From assembly GCA_903927025.1 (NCBI GenBank), contig CAIYLG010000008.1, positions 106,116-170,115 on the forward strand: a stretch of DNA of 64,000 nt, read 5' to 3'. The notes below the pieces were generated by a model. The model was not told the DNA's origin and did not search any database. It saw only the letters and a program-made list of their open reading frames with translations. This DNA is from an uncultured Armatimonadota bacterium. Its GTDB lineage: Bacteria; Armatimonadota; Fimbriimonadia; Fimbriimonadales; Fimbriimonadaceae. Numbering within the stretch: the first letter of the stretch is position 1; every line of letters starts with the position of its first letter. Positions 36,540 through 45,756 of this stretch are shown piece after piece. Position numbers and translations under genes: made by a program.

Positions 36540-38222
36540 ATGCTGAGCCTTCTCGTCTACTCCCTGTGCATTGGTCAACAAGCTACAGGTAGTCCTAAGC
36601 CGCCTGAGCCGATCTTGAGGTGGTTCATGCTCTCGGCGAACCTTCAACAGCCTGGAGACACAGAAAGGGCCCTCAAGACGCTACAAGATGCCTCTACCGC
36701 CGGTTACAACGGGGTGATCTACCGAGACCCCACCCTTGAAGCCTTTGCCAAGGTTCCGGCCCCTTACGCAGCCGCCCTCAACCAAGTTACGGCTGCCGCC
36801 CGTCGTCTCAACATAGAATTCATCCCATCCATTGCCAACGTTGGATTTGGCCGAGACCTGCTCAAACTAGATCCTTCGCTAGTAGAGTCGATGCCGTGTC
36901 GGCATGTCCACTTTGTCGTCACCGGCGGAAAGCTGAGACCCTCAGACCCGCCCCCGCCGATTGCGGGTGGCGGCTTCGATACTATCGCCGGAGACCTCCC
37001 GACCGGGTTCAAGGCAGCCGCCCACCCTGGTGTTGCCGCATTTCTGGATCCAGCGATGAAGCACGGCGGCCCGGCATCTCTTCGAGTTGAGGGGCAACCT
37101 GCTATGGCGGCTGGAAGCAAAGTGGTCTATGAGCAGGCGATCACCGTGCAGCCCTGGCACCAATACCGACTCTCCATTTGGACAAAGACTGCCGCCGCCC
37201 AAGGAGCGGCAATTACCCTGACTCCCCTGGGCGCAAACAACCAGGTGCTGGGCTACTTTGACTGGCAGAACACCCCAGAGTGGGGGCGCAATGTGCTGGT
37301 TTTCAACAGCCAAGAGAACACGACGGTGAACCTACAACTGGGTGTGCTGCCTATCGCGAACGCAAAGCTTTGGATAGACGATCTCACGCTTGAAGACGCT
37401 GGCGTGCTGAATATCACGCGCCGAGACGACTGTCCTCTCTCGATCCGAGGAGACGATGGTGCGATTTTCAATGAATTTGTTGACGTCGACGACGTCAACG
37501 ACACGTTCATTCCTCCCGGTTCAACAACGCCAGGTTTTGACGTCTTTCATGACCCCAAGCCGCCCTCCGTCCTTGGCAACTCCAAGCTGCGAGAGGGACA
37601 AATCGTCGTGATGGACTACTATGCGGCGGCCCTCATCCACAACAACCCCACCTTCTGCTTTTCGGAGCCAAAGGCAAAGTCCTTGCTGAAAACCGAGATC
37701 CGGAGGGTGATCGCATTGACCCATGCCAAGACTCTGCACCTCAACCTAGACAACGTTCAGGCACTGGGCTGGGATCCTGGCTGCGAGGCCACCCAGACGA
37801 CGCCAGGCCAGATGTTGGGCAGGCTCGTGAGAGATGAGTACAACTTTGCGAAGACGATCGTGCCTGGGGTCCAAATCGTCACGAACAGCAATATGTTCGA
37901 CCCAAACGCAAACTCGAAGGACAGCTACTATTTCATGCAGGGCGGCACGTCTGACTCACTCCGCGATGTGCCCAAGCAGACGCTGATTCTCAACGACAAC
38001 TCGGCGAACGGGCTCCCCAGTTCTGGCTACTTTGCTAGACAGGGTTACTCCCAAATATTAGTTGGCACTACCGATGCAGGATCCACGATGGCACCCATCG
38101 ACAAATGGATAAAAATAGCCTCAGACGCCAAAGGCATCCGAGGCTATATGTTTGTGACATCGACAGGGGACTACTCGCACCTCGGTGACTTTGCGAAAGC
38201 GGCGTCTGCCGTCCTCCACTAG
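36540..38222 (+). CDS. Secreted glycoside-hydrolase-like barrel protein with inserted carbohydrate-binding domain
   Basis: 560 residues with a short signal peptide (LSLLVYSLCIGQQ). The first third, with RALKTLQDASTAGYNGVIYR and NIEFIPSIANVGFGRDLL, looks like the first strands of a TIM barrel. A jelly-roll type domain at about residues 160-295 (ASLRVEGQPA, then QPWHQYRLSIWTKT and KLWIDDLTLEDAG) interrupts it. The barrel resumes with HAKTLHLNLDNVQALGW and the final strands. This organisation is known in glycoside hydrolases, but I cannot assign a family or catalytic residues. It begins eight bases after metF. Confidence 0.7.
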   Translation: MLSLLVYSLCIGQQATGSPKPPEPILRWFMLSANLQQPGDTERALKTLQDASTAGYNGVIYRDPTLEAFAKVPAPYAAALNQVTAAARRLNIEFIPSIANVGFGRDLLKLDPSLVESMPCRHVHFVVTGGKLRPSDPPPPIAGGGFDTIAGDLPTGFKAAAHPGVAAFLDPAMKHGGPASLRVEGQPAMAAGSKVVYEQAITVQPWHQYRLSIWTKTAAAQGAAITLTPLGANNQVLGYFDWQNTPEWGRNVLVFNSQENTTVNLQLGVLPIANAKLWIDDLTLEDAGVLNITRRDDCPLSIRGDDGAIFNEFVDVDDVNDTFIPPGSTTPGFDVFHDPKPPSVLGNSKLREGQIVVMDYYAAALIHNNPTFCFSEPKAKSLLKTEIRRVIALTHAKTLHLNLDNVQALGWDPGCEATQTTPGQMLGRLVRDEYNFAKTIVPGVQIVTNSNMFDPNANSKDSYYFMQGGTSDSLRDVPKQTLILNDNSANGLPSSGYFARQGYSQILVGTTDAGSTMAPIDKWIKIASDAKGIRGYMFVTSTGDYSHLGDFAKAASAVLH

Positions 38223-38236
38223 GTTCAGCTTTTGAG

Positions 38237-38788
38237 TTAGTGCTTCTTCATGATTTCGCGAAGCTGCTTCTCTTTGGCTGGACCCCAATACTTGCAGTCC
38301 AAGTTGATAAACACGGACGTATAGGGAAGCGTCATGTTGGTCTTGAGAATCACAACCTTGAACGTCTTACCGGATTCGTCAAGCTTGTTGATCAGATCCA
38401 TGTGAAGGAGGCTCTGGGTAGCGTGACCATTTAGAGCCCGATGAAGATCGTTCTTGTAGTGGTCAACTCCAGGCGCCAAGCTGTCGTTTAGGTGCTTCAG
38501 CTCGGCATCTAGGTAGATAATCGGAGCGACGTGCTTGGCTGTGGCTAATTGCCGCATGACTTCCTGCACGACTTCGACTTGGGTGGCACCGGTTTCAACG
38601 GTGGTGATTCCTGAGCTGTTCTGAGCCGGGTACGCGGAGTCCGCGATCACGATCCAGTTTCGATGCCCAAGAATGGGAATCTGCTGACGGAGGAAGCTTT
38701 TCCATCCGGCGGTATGAGTGCTGGCATCTGCCATGACTGCAACGGAGAAAAGGAGCACAAGCGCAACTATGAGTGTGGCCTTAATCAT
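38237..38788 (-). CDS. Secreted RbsD/FucU-like protein
   Basis: 183 residues with a Sec signal peptide (MIKATLIVALVLLFSVAVMADA). GHRNWIVIADSAYP aligns with the GHGDEIVIADANFP core of D-ribose pyranase/L-fucose mutarotase proteins, keeping the family His and Asp. The C-terminal VVILKTNMTLPYTSVF fits the final RbsD/FucU strand. RbsD and FucU are normally cytoplasmic decamers that interconvert sugar anomers, so a signal peptide is unusual. The ATG at 38788 has GAGG upstream. It is convergent with the glycosidase-like gene. The function is uncertain. Confidence 0.7.
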   Translation of the reverse strand: MIKATLIVALVLLFSVAVMADASTHTAGWKSFLRQQIPILGHRNWIVIADSAYPAQNSSGITTVETGATQVEVVQEVMRQLATAKHVAPIIYLDAELKHLNDSLAPGVDHYKNDLHRALNGHATQSLLHMDLINKLDESGKTFKVVILKTNMTLPYTSVFINLDCKYWGPAKEKQLREIMKKH

Positions 38789-38860
38789 CAATGAACCTCG
38801 ATGTGCACCTTACCGGAGAACACGGCGCTCGCGCTCATTCGCCGGTAGAATCCCATCCAC

Positions 38861-41461
38861 ATGCTCTGTAGCCTTGCCGCCGCCCTTCTTGCCGCAGCCG
38901 CTGTATATCAGGCCCACCCTGCCGATGTTGGAGAAGGCTCTTATGCCAGCCCAGAACAGCGAACCACGTGGATGGAAACTCATGCCCATGATCGCGTGGT
39001 CATGGTTTCAGACGCTCGGGAGAACCCGGTTCGTCGCCGAGATCGATTACCAAAATCTTGGCTGAATCGTGAGGGCATCGGCTTGTCGCAGTTCGATGGA
39101 AAGGCGAGACCCGGTGAGTTCTTTGTATTTCAGGTCTCTCTGTTCAATAACGGCGTCACTCCAATTCATATCCGAACGGTAGACCTAACCTCTTTCCCCT
39201 CAACGGCTCATCCGGTTTGTTTGAACTTAGCGGTTGCCGCCTCCGGTTCTGACTCAATTGAAGTAAAGCCCGGTTGGATTCAGCCGCTATGGATTGGGTT
39301 GGAAGCAGAGGATGCGGGCACTGTCGATGGCAAAGTCAAGATTCAATCGGCGCTTGGAGAATCGGGAGAGTTTGTCGATTCTGTGGCTACGATTCATGTT
39401 GATGTTTCTGGGCAACCCCTGCCCAACCATGGGCTCGATGAAGGGTGGAGACTTGCCCGTCTCAAATGGCTGCTTCCGTCAAGCATCGGTGAAGGCACCG
39501 CACCCACAAAAGGTTTCTCTCCCGTTCAAAGAACCGGTAATCAGGTTCACCTCACTTCTGTGACGGTTCAGGTTGGGAAGGACGGTCTTCCCCAACAGAT
39601 CTCTTCAGCGACTGGCTCAAAGCTGCTGAGTCAGCCCGCCCGGCTCGTCTTGGACTCGAAGAACAATCCCGTCAAATGGCATCAGTCTCCTGCGCGCTTC
39701 ACCGAGGAAGGAGCTGATCACTCAACCTGGATATCAGACTGGGATTCCGAGTCTTGCAGTCTCCAACTAGCGGGAGTCGCTTCCTTCGACGGCTTCCTGA
39801 AGTATCGAATCCGACTCTCCGCAAAGTCCTACCTGGATCTAACGGATGTCCGACTGGAAATCCCATACCTCGCCTCTGCAGCGGAGTATCAGCTTGGACT
39901 CGGGTACCGGGGCGGCTACACGCCTGACCACTCCGACTGGAAGTGGAACGTGGCCTTCCAGCAAGACTGTGTGTGGATCGGGAACCCCTCTGTCGGGGCG
40001 CAGCTGCGGCTAAAGGGGGGCAACTACGAACGCCCACTCGTGAACATTTACTACGGCTACCGACCGCTCAACTTGCCGGATTCATGGGGCAACCATGGGT
40101 TAGGCGGGGTCAAAGTGCACCCTGTAGCCGGTTCCGAACGGCTGCTTCAGGCTTACAGCGGTCCGCGGATCATGCGGAAAGGCGAAGTTTTGGAGTTCAA
40201 CTTCGACCTGCAGCTCACCCCTTCTCGGCCAATTAACACGGAAGCCCAGTGGAGCACACGCTACTACCATCCAGGCGGCGGAGCGGGCTCACAGTCCAAC
40301 GAAGACATCGTTGGCACCGCGACAAAGGCTGGGGCGAACGTCATCAACGTTCATCAAAGTCTTCCGATCAACCCATTTATCAACTACCCATTCAACGACT
40401 TCTCTGTGCCTGACCTTGCGAGGTTCACCAAACTCGCGCACGATGAGAAAATTCGAGTGAAGGCGTACTACACCACCCGCGAACTCACGTGGCAGCTTCC
40501 AGAGTTTTGGGCACTCGCCAGTTTTGGAGACTCAATCATCGAACCTGGTCCGGGGCCCAAAGCAAAGACGGTGATCAACCCGAACGGTGCCCATCCAACC
40601 CTTACTGAGGCACTGGGGGATAACTTCATCCCCGCATGGACGAACGACCTGGATGGCAAATACAAGGGCCAGATCGATCTGTCGGTGATCACAAAACCAG
40701 ATTCGCCCTGGACTGAGTACTACCTAAATGGCCTGGACTGGCTCTCCAAGAATATTGGTATCGACGGCGTTTACATAGACGACACCGCCCTTGACCGAGC
40801 CAGCCTGCTCCGCGCAAGGCGTATCCTGGAGTCAAACCGTCCTTCGCCACTTATTGACCTCCACTCGTGGAATCACGAAGACCCGCTTGCTGCAAGGGGA
40901 TCCAGTACCAGCATCTACATGGAGCTATTTCCATATATCGACCGAATTTGGTTTGGCGAGGGATTTGACTATGCAAGTGCCACCCCTGACTATTGGCTCG
41001 TAGCCATGTCCGGCATTCCTTACGGGGTGATGAGCGAGATGCTTCAGGGGGGCGGCAACGTGTGGAGAGGAATGCTGTTTGGAGAAACCTGTCGCCTGGG
41101 CTGGAGCGGTGATCCAACATCTATGTGGCGATTTTGGGACCAATTTGGGATGGCTGGATCGAAAATGATAGGTTGGTGGGATGCCAACTGCCCGGTAAAG
41201 ACAGGCTCCAAACAGGTGCTTGCCACCGTATACCGGTCCAAGGACAAGGTGTTGATCGCGGTTGCTAACTGGACGAAGAATGAGCTGTCCGCGAACCTCA
41301 AGATCAACTGGAAGGAGCTTGGGATCGATTCGAGCCAAGCAAGCGCAATCAGTCCGGCGATTGAGGGATTTCAGCCCAACCACACTTGGGATCTAGACAA
41401 GCCAATTCCCGTTCCTGGGGGAAAGGGTTGGCTGATCGTGCTGCGCGGCGTAAAGCACTAA
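38861..41461 (+). CDS. Secreted glycoside hydrolase-like protein (DUF6067/GH123-like)
   Basis: 866 residues with an Ala-rich signal peptide (LCSLAAALLAAAAVYQAHP). The N-terminal 450 residues are beta-sandwich-like. The C-terminal half is a TIM barrel: NVINVHQSLPINPFINYPF, IRVKAYYTTRELTWQ, then IGIDGVYIDDTALDRASLL, PLIDLHSWNHEDP and RIWFGEGFDYASA. The adjacent acidic pair in GVYIDDTA is the expected position of catalytic residues in DUF6067/GH123-like enzymes. The enzyme probably cleaves a polysaccharide outside the cytoplasm; the substrate is unknown. A TAGAAT -10 nine bases before the ATG predicts a very short leader. The 3' end overlaps the convergent gene by four bases. Confidence 0.85.
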   Translation: MLCSLAAALLAAAAVYQAHPADVGEGSYASPEQRTTWMETHAHDRVVMVSDARENPVRRRDRLPKSWLNREGIGLSQFDGKARPGEFFVFQVSLFNNGVTPIHIRTVDLTSFPSTAHPVCLNLAVAASGSDSIEVKPGWIQPLWIGLEAEDAGTVDGKVKIQSALGESGEFVDSVATIHVDVSGQPLPNHGLDEGWRLARLKWLLPSSIGEGTAPTKGFSPVQRTGNQVHLTSVTVQVGKDGLPQQISSATGSKLLSQPARLVLDSKNNPVKWHQSPARFTEEGADHSTWISDWDSESCSLQLAGVASFDGFLKYRIRLSAKSYLDLTDVRLEIPYLASAAEYQLGLGYRGGYTPDHSDWKWNVAFQQDCVWIGNPSVGAQLRLKGGNYERPLVNIYYGYRPLNLPDSWGNHGLGGVKVHPVAGSERLLQAYSGPRIMRKGEVLEFNFDLQLTPSRPINTEAQWSTRYYHPGGGAGSQSNEDIVGTATKAGANVINVHQSLPINPFINYPFNDFSVPDLARFTKLAHDEKIRVKAYYTTRELTWQLPEFWALASFGDSIIEPGPGPKAKTVINPNGAHPTLTEALGDNFIPAWTNDLDGKYKGQIDLSVITKPDSPWTEYYLNGLDWLSKNIGIDGVYIDDTALDRASLLRARRILESNRPSPLIDLHSWNHEDPLAARGSSTSIYMELFPYIDRIWFGEGFDYASATPDYWLVAMSGIPYGVMSEMLQGGGNVWRGMLFGETCRLGWSGDPTSMWRFWDQFGMAGSKMIGWWDANCPVKTGSKQVLATVYRSKDKVLIAVANWTKNELSANLKINWKELGIDSSQASAISPAIEGFQPNHTWDLDKPIPVPGGKGWLIVLRGVKH

Positions 41462-42198
41462 CGGCTGTAGAGTTCGTCGCCCACGAGAGCTCGAAAGAGT
41501 TCAATCGGCACAAAGAGGTTCCGTCCCTTGGAGAACGAGGGGTTACGCATGAGTTTCTGCGCTTCGTTGAATACGAAGCTGTGGTGCCCTGGCTCGTAGG
41601 TGAGGCGGTCGAGAGCACGTGTCAAAACGAGTGGCTTTCTGTCGCCCCCTTCCACACCGACGCCAATGGCGCTCGCAGTCGGTCTCACTGCAACGTAGAC
41701 GGCACCGCCAATTCGAAGCGGTTGTTCGTCCCGACGAAAGCGCAATGGCTTTGCTCGGTAAAAAATCTCTGGCGTTTTTGAGCTGGTGCCCTCCCAGTTG
41801 ATGGCCAAACCTCCCCCGGACATCTCGTCCACAAACTCGAACGGTACAAAGAGCACATCACCGCGACCTTCCGCCCGCTCTGGCATCTCCTTCTTTGCCC
41901 CGTTGAAGATTATCCAAGAGTCCCCCAGCGCGTAATCGATGCGATCTTCACCCCGAGTCACTGTCCAGTGGATGGCGTCTCTGCTGTGCCGAACAGAAGC
42001 TCCCATCGCACTGCACACCGGCCGAAGGGATACCATGACGCAGTTGCCAAGGTAGTACGGTTTCTCAGAATTTGAAAACCGCACCGGGCGCCCTTGAAAC
42101 GAAACCGAAGGGGCCTCCGCTACGGTTGCGAACCCTGCTGAAGCGGCGCCAAGCCAAGTACACCATAGGCCCATCAAGACCCCAATACGAAGAAGCAT
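41458..42198 (-). CDS. Secreted copper-amine-oxidase N-terminal-like domain protein
   Basis: 246 residues with a signal peptide (MLLRIGVLMGLWCTWLGAASA). It carries two tandem repeats of the copper amine oxidase N-terminal-like domain: VMVSLRPVCSAMGASVRHS with LFVPFEFVDEM, then VYVAVRPTASAIGVGVEG with LFVPIELFRALVG. These domains are cell-wall or protein-binding modules in secreted proteins and have no oxidase activity of their own. The ATG is preceded by GGTGA. It overlaps the convergent glycoside hydrolase gene by four bases. Confidence 0.85.
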   Translation of the reverse strand: MLLRIGVLMGLWCTWLGAASAGFATVAEAPSVSFQGRPVRFSNSEKPYYLGNCVMVSLRPVCSAMGASVRHSRDAIHWTVTRGEDRIDYALGDSWIIFNGAKKEMPERAEGRGDVLFVPFEFVDEMSGGGLAINWEGTSSKTPEIFYRAKPLRFRRDEQPLRIGGAVYVAVRPTASAIGVGVEGGDRKPLVLTRALDRLTYEPGHHSFVFNEAQKLMRNPSFSKGRNLFVPIELFRALVGDELYSR

Positions 42199-42257
42199 TC
42201 ACCTACCAATACGGCTGGAGAGGCCAAGACGCACCCAAACAGGGTCAAACGTCTCGG

Positions 42258-45200
42258 TTAACGGCTGCAGCGGTCAATGAGTTCGCGGTTACTGAGGAAA
42301 GCTTCGGCCACATCCGGGTCAAAATGGCGACCCGATTGAACGCGGATGAAATGGACTGCCTGCTCTGCAGACCAACCCTTACGGTAAGGCCGGTCAGATC
42401 TGAGCGCATCCCAGACGTCGATCACGGCAAAGATCCTCGCACACAGAGGAATTTCCTTTCCTTTGAGACCTCGCGGATAGCCCGAACCATCCCACTTTTC
42501 GTGGTGGCAGAATGGAATCTCGATTGCTGGCTTCAGAAAACTGACTGGCTCTAGAAGGTCAAGTGCAATTCCAGGGTGGCGCTTCATAATCACCCACTCG
42601 TTCTGGTCAAGTTCACCCGGCTTCAAGAGCACGCTGTCTGGAATCGCCATCTTTCCAATATCGTGAAGCAGTGCCCCGCGGCGCATGTGGGCAATCTCAG
42701 CAGCCGGAACCTTCATGAGTTTTGCGAGTTCTACCGTCATCTCAGTCACGCGTCGCGTATGGCCCTCCGTCTCATGATCGCGGAGGTCTAAGGCGCGGGC
42801 CCAACCTTCAATTGTCGCATCGTAGGCAGCGGTTAGCTCCCGATTCGCGCTCCTAAGACTCTTCAGCAGATTCGTATTGTCAACGGCGATGGCAGCCTGG
42901 CTCGCCAGCATCTCGGCAAACGTGTCGAGTTCGACGTTCTGTGGAAGTTCAGACTTATGGAAGATCTCCATCAGTCCAAGAACCTGTTCGTTTGCAATCA
43001 GTGGGACCGCTAAATAGGACGTGTAGCCCCACGCGATCATCTTGGCGAACCGGCGTCCTCGAACTCCTTGCTCTAAAAGATCGACGAGGTTGCCATGGCA
43101 TCTACTGATGACCAAATTGCGACCCAATGGAGGCAATTCAACACCGTCATCTAGGCCCACCGATCCCACCATGTGGAAGAGGCCTTCAGCCTCGTCATAG
43201 GTGTGAATAAGGGCCGAATCCACCAGTGTTTGAGATCGAAGCTGATCTAAGAGGACGTTGAGTGTAGTGGTGAGGTCTCGATTCTCACTCACGGAAGCAT
43301 GAATAATGCTGAGGCTCCTGAGCCGCCTAAGGTGAAACTCGGTTCGCTCGCGAAGTCCCGCTCTCCTTAGTGATGCAGCAGCAATCTCAGCAAGGATGGC
43401 TAGAACGCGGGCTTCTCCAGGATTAAATGCCGCATGTTCATATCCTGGCTCAGAGCTCTTACCAAGCCATAGGACGCCAATGACCTCGCCTCGGGCGACC
43501 AGTGGAACACCGAGGACGGCAGTTGGGGTCGTCCCGACTTCCCTGACCACCGATCTCGGCTCATCTCGCAGATTGGGTGCGAACTTGACTTTGGCATCTG
43601 CAAAAACCTTTCCAATCAGGCCCTCCCCTCTTGCAAATTCTTCTCCCACCAGATCCGAGAAAACGCCAGTCGCATGGCGAATCACAACTCGCTCCGATGC
43701 TGGTTCAACGATTCCTAGTCCAAGACTTTCGATTCCTAACGTCTTGACAATCTGATCGGAGATAACCGGCAGCATTTCACGCGTCGTTTCCACCTCGCGC
43801 AGGGCAAGGCTGATCATGGCAACCGCCTCTAACTCGCGATCACGCTGAACCCGCTCGCTGATGTCATGGATGGATCCAACAATTCGGACAACTCGGTCAT
43901 TCTTATCGCGAACAACTCGTCCATTGGCTTCGAAGTGTCCATAGGTGCCGTTTCCACGACGTAGCCTAACCTCCTGGCTAAACTGACGTCCGTGACGTAT
44001 GTTTCTGATGACTCCTAAGCGCAGACTTGGCCGGTCTTCGCGGTGTACGATCCCTAGCGCACTCGCCGTTCGGGGAATCGCTCCGGAGTTCTTGATTCCG
44101 AGCAGATCATAGATTCGTTCAGACCACGTAAAGGCATCAGAGGCGCGGTCCCACTCCCATATTCCGTCGGTGCTCGCTTCTGTAATGAGTCTGAGCCGCT
44201 CTTCACTAGTCTCCAGTGTTGATCGATGATCCTGCAGTTCATCATAGAGCTGGTGGTTGTGAACGGCAATGGCCAAGTTGTTTGCCACGATTTGGAGGTG
44301 GGCCAAATCTGTGGCGCTGAATTCGCGCAGCTCAGTTTCGGTGAAGATCCCAACGACGCCGATCACCTGATCCTTAACCACCAGCGGCGCACCGGCATAG
44401 GACACAAATGCGTACCGGCTGTAGTCAGGCGAGTCCAAAGGAGGGAGATCTCCAGACTCACCGACATCAAAAACCGAAATGGGCGCCCCTGCAACAATGA
44501 CTTTTGCAGGTAGGCCCTCGCCGGAGAAAATCCGATCCGCAAGGGCTTGACGCTCGACTCCTGAACTAGCAAGGAGATCGAGCCGGTCCTCTCTTAGGAG
44601 CCTGATGACACACGCATCCACGGAGAACGCCTCTTGAATCTGACTTGCCATCAACGAAGCCTGTTCGTCAAGGGGCAAGGACCCAACGACGGCTCCAGCA
44701 ATCCTCGCCAATAGACTTAACCGCTCATTTGACAGCAGAAGATTTCGCTCGACCCGCTTCGTCTCCGAGATATTCCTGCAGATGAGAACACGCACCCGCC
44801 GATGGTTGATACGTGCAGGATGAACTGAGACTTCTACTTCAACCTGGGTGCCGTTCTTTCGGCGGTGAAGGGTCTGCACGGAGAACGGTCGATCTGGATT
44901 AACCTTCGACTTCAAATCTCGAATATCGGGGGCTAAGTCAGTTGGCCAGAGCTCAGAAAAGTGCATTCCGCTAAGCTCGTCTAGAGTGAATCCGTAATCT
45001 TGGAGAATCGCAGCGTTGGCTTCGATCACCATTCCAGACTCCCATTCGTAGGCAATAGTCGGTATGGGAAGGCTCGCAATAAATTCTGCGACGGTTGCGC
45101 CCGATTCGGTATCGCCGTGAATCGTGAATGCCGAACCAGCTGCATCAGAACCTTGCTGCGGAAACTCAACCACAAAGCCGCGCAGTGTCCCAATTCGGGG

Positions 45201-45434
45201 GCAGTCTCCAACAATTTGCACCCGCTTTGTCACGCCAAGAGCGGTAACAACTTCTGCATCGGTACAGAACGACACCCTGGACGAGGCGGCCTTTCTCATC
45301 ACCGCAAGTACTTTGGATCGACAGTTTTCGTGTAGGATCTCTGGCCAAGACATTGAGATGCCGACGCGCAGACAAGAGAGCGCCGATAGCGTCTGTGCGC
45401 TCTCGCTCGTGAACTGCCACGTGCGAGAATCCAC
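42258..45434 (-). CDS. Multi-sensor HD-GYP phosphodiesterase (PAS-GAF-PAS-GAF-GAF-HD-GYP)
   Basis: 1058 residues. A PAS domain lies at about 108-230, GAF at 240-405, a second PAS with PAC at 418-540, GAF at 545-700, GAF at 710-880 and HD-GYP at 885-1055. The HD-GYP part has EGHTRRVTEM, HDIGKMAIPD (about 922) and HHEKWDGSGYPRGLKG (about 974), so hydrolysis of cyclic di-GMP is expected. No membrane segment is visible, so sensing is probably cytoplasmic. The start is GTG at 45434; an ATG at 45353 is an alternative. Such enzymes often control pilus-based motility and biofilm, which fits the nearby pilus locus, although no direct link is visible. Confidence 0.93.
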   Translation of the reverse strand: MDSRTWQFTSESAQTLSALSCLRVGISMSWPEILHENCRSKVLAVMRKAASSRVSFCTDAEVVTALGVTKRVQIVGDCPRIGTLRGFVVEFPQQGSDAAGSAFTIHGDTESGATVAEFIASLPIPTIAYEWESGMVIEANAAILQDYGFTLDELSGMHFSELWPTDLAPDIRDLKSKVNPDRPFSVQTLHRRKNGTQVEVEVSVHPARINHRRVRVLICRNISETKRVERNLLLSNERLSLLARIAGAVVGSLPLDEQASLMASQIQEAFSVDACVIRLLREDRLDLLASSGVERQALADRIFSGEGLPAKVIVAGAPISVFDVGESGDLPPLDSPDYSRYAFVSYAGAPLVVKDQVIGVVGIFTETELREFSATDLAHLQIVANNLAIAVHNHQLYDELQDHRSTLETSEERLRLITEASTDGIWEWDRASDAFTWSERIYDLLGIKNSGAIPRTASALGIVHREDRPSLRLGVIRNIRHGRQFSQEVRLRRGNGTYGHFEANGRVVRDKNDRVVRIVGSIHDISERVQRDRELEAVAMISLALREVETTREMLPVISDQIVKTLGIESLGLGIVEPASERVVIRHATGVFSDLVGEEFARGEGLIGKVFADAKVKFAPNLRDEPRSVVREVGTTPTAVLGVPLVARGEVIGVLWLGKSSEPGYEHAAFNPGEARVLAILAEIAAASLRRAGLRERTEFHLRRLRSLSIIHASVSENRDLTTTLNVLLDQLRSQTLVDSALIHTYDEAEGLFHMVGSVGLDDGVELPPLGRNLVISRCHGNLVDLLEQGVRGRRFAKMIAWGYTSYLAVPLIANEQVLGLMEIFHKSELPQNVELDTFAEMLASQAAIAVDNTNLLKSLRSANRELTAAYDATIEGWARALDLRDHETEGHTRRVTEMTVELAKLMKVPAAEIAHMRRGALLHDIGKMAIPDSVLLKPGELDQNEWVIMKRHPGIALDLLEPVSFLKPAIEIPFCHHEKWDGSGYPRGLKGKEIPLCARIFAVIDVWDALRSDRPYRKGWSAEQAVHFIRVQSGRHFDPDVAEAFLSNRELIDRCSR

Positions 45435-45511
45435 CTCCCAATAGCCAGCGTGAGTCCGCAGCTCTTGAAGAACCGATGCTCGAGGAACGCTAGCTATCTC
45501 CCATCACCGCC

Positions 45512-45540
45512 AAGATATTCCATCTGAAGAATAGTCTCAA
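45512..45540 (-). promoter_or_regulatory. Candidate promoter of the HD-GYP gene
   Basis: On the minus strand TTGAGA (45535-45540), a 17-nt spacer and TATCTT (45512-45517). The predicted 5' leader is about 70 nt. Confidence 0.5.
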
Positions 45541-45756
45541 CTACAGTACTGCAATTCTTTGTAGTCACTTATTTCTATTGAATTTCCCTATTATTTCGTT
45601 CCCGTAAGAGATCCGAAACACTTAGATACCGACCCCAGCAATTGGGTTACACCCTACGGACTGATACCTTAATATAGGGCAAATTCCTTTAAACCACAGG
45701 GACCATACGGAAAATGCGATGAATCCCCGTAAATCACGGGAGTCCAACGCGTGTCC
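45541..45756. other. AT-rich intergenic region with repeated TACGG motifs
   Basis: No gene is visible between the HD-GYP promoter and map. The stretch is clearly more AT-rich than its surroundings up to about 45700. TACGG or its complement CCGTA occurs four times (near 45603, 45654, 45706 and 45728). The last belongs to a small hairpin CCCGT/ACGGG (45726-45740) 17 bases after the map stop, which might act as a weak terminator on the minus strand. Confidence 0.4.
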
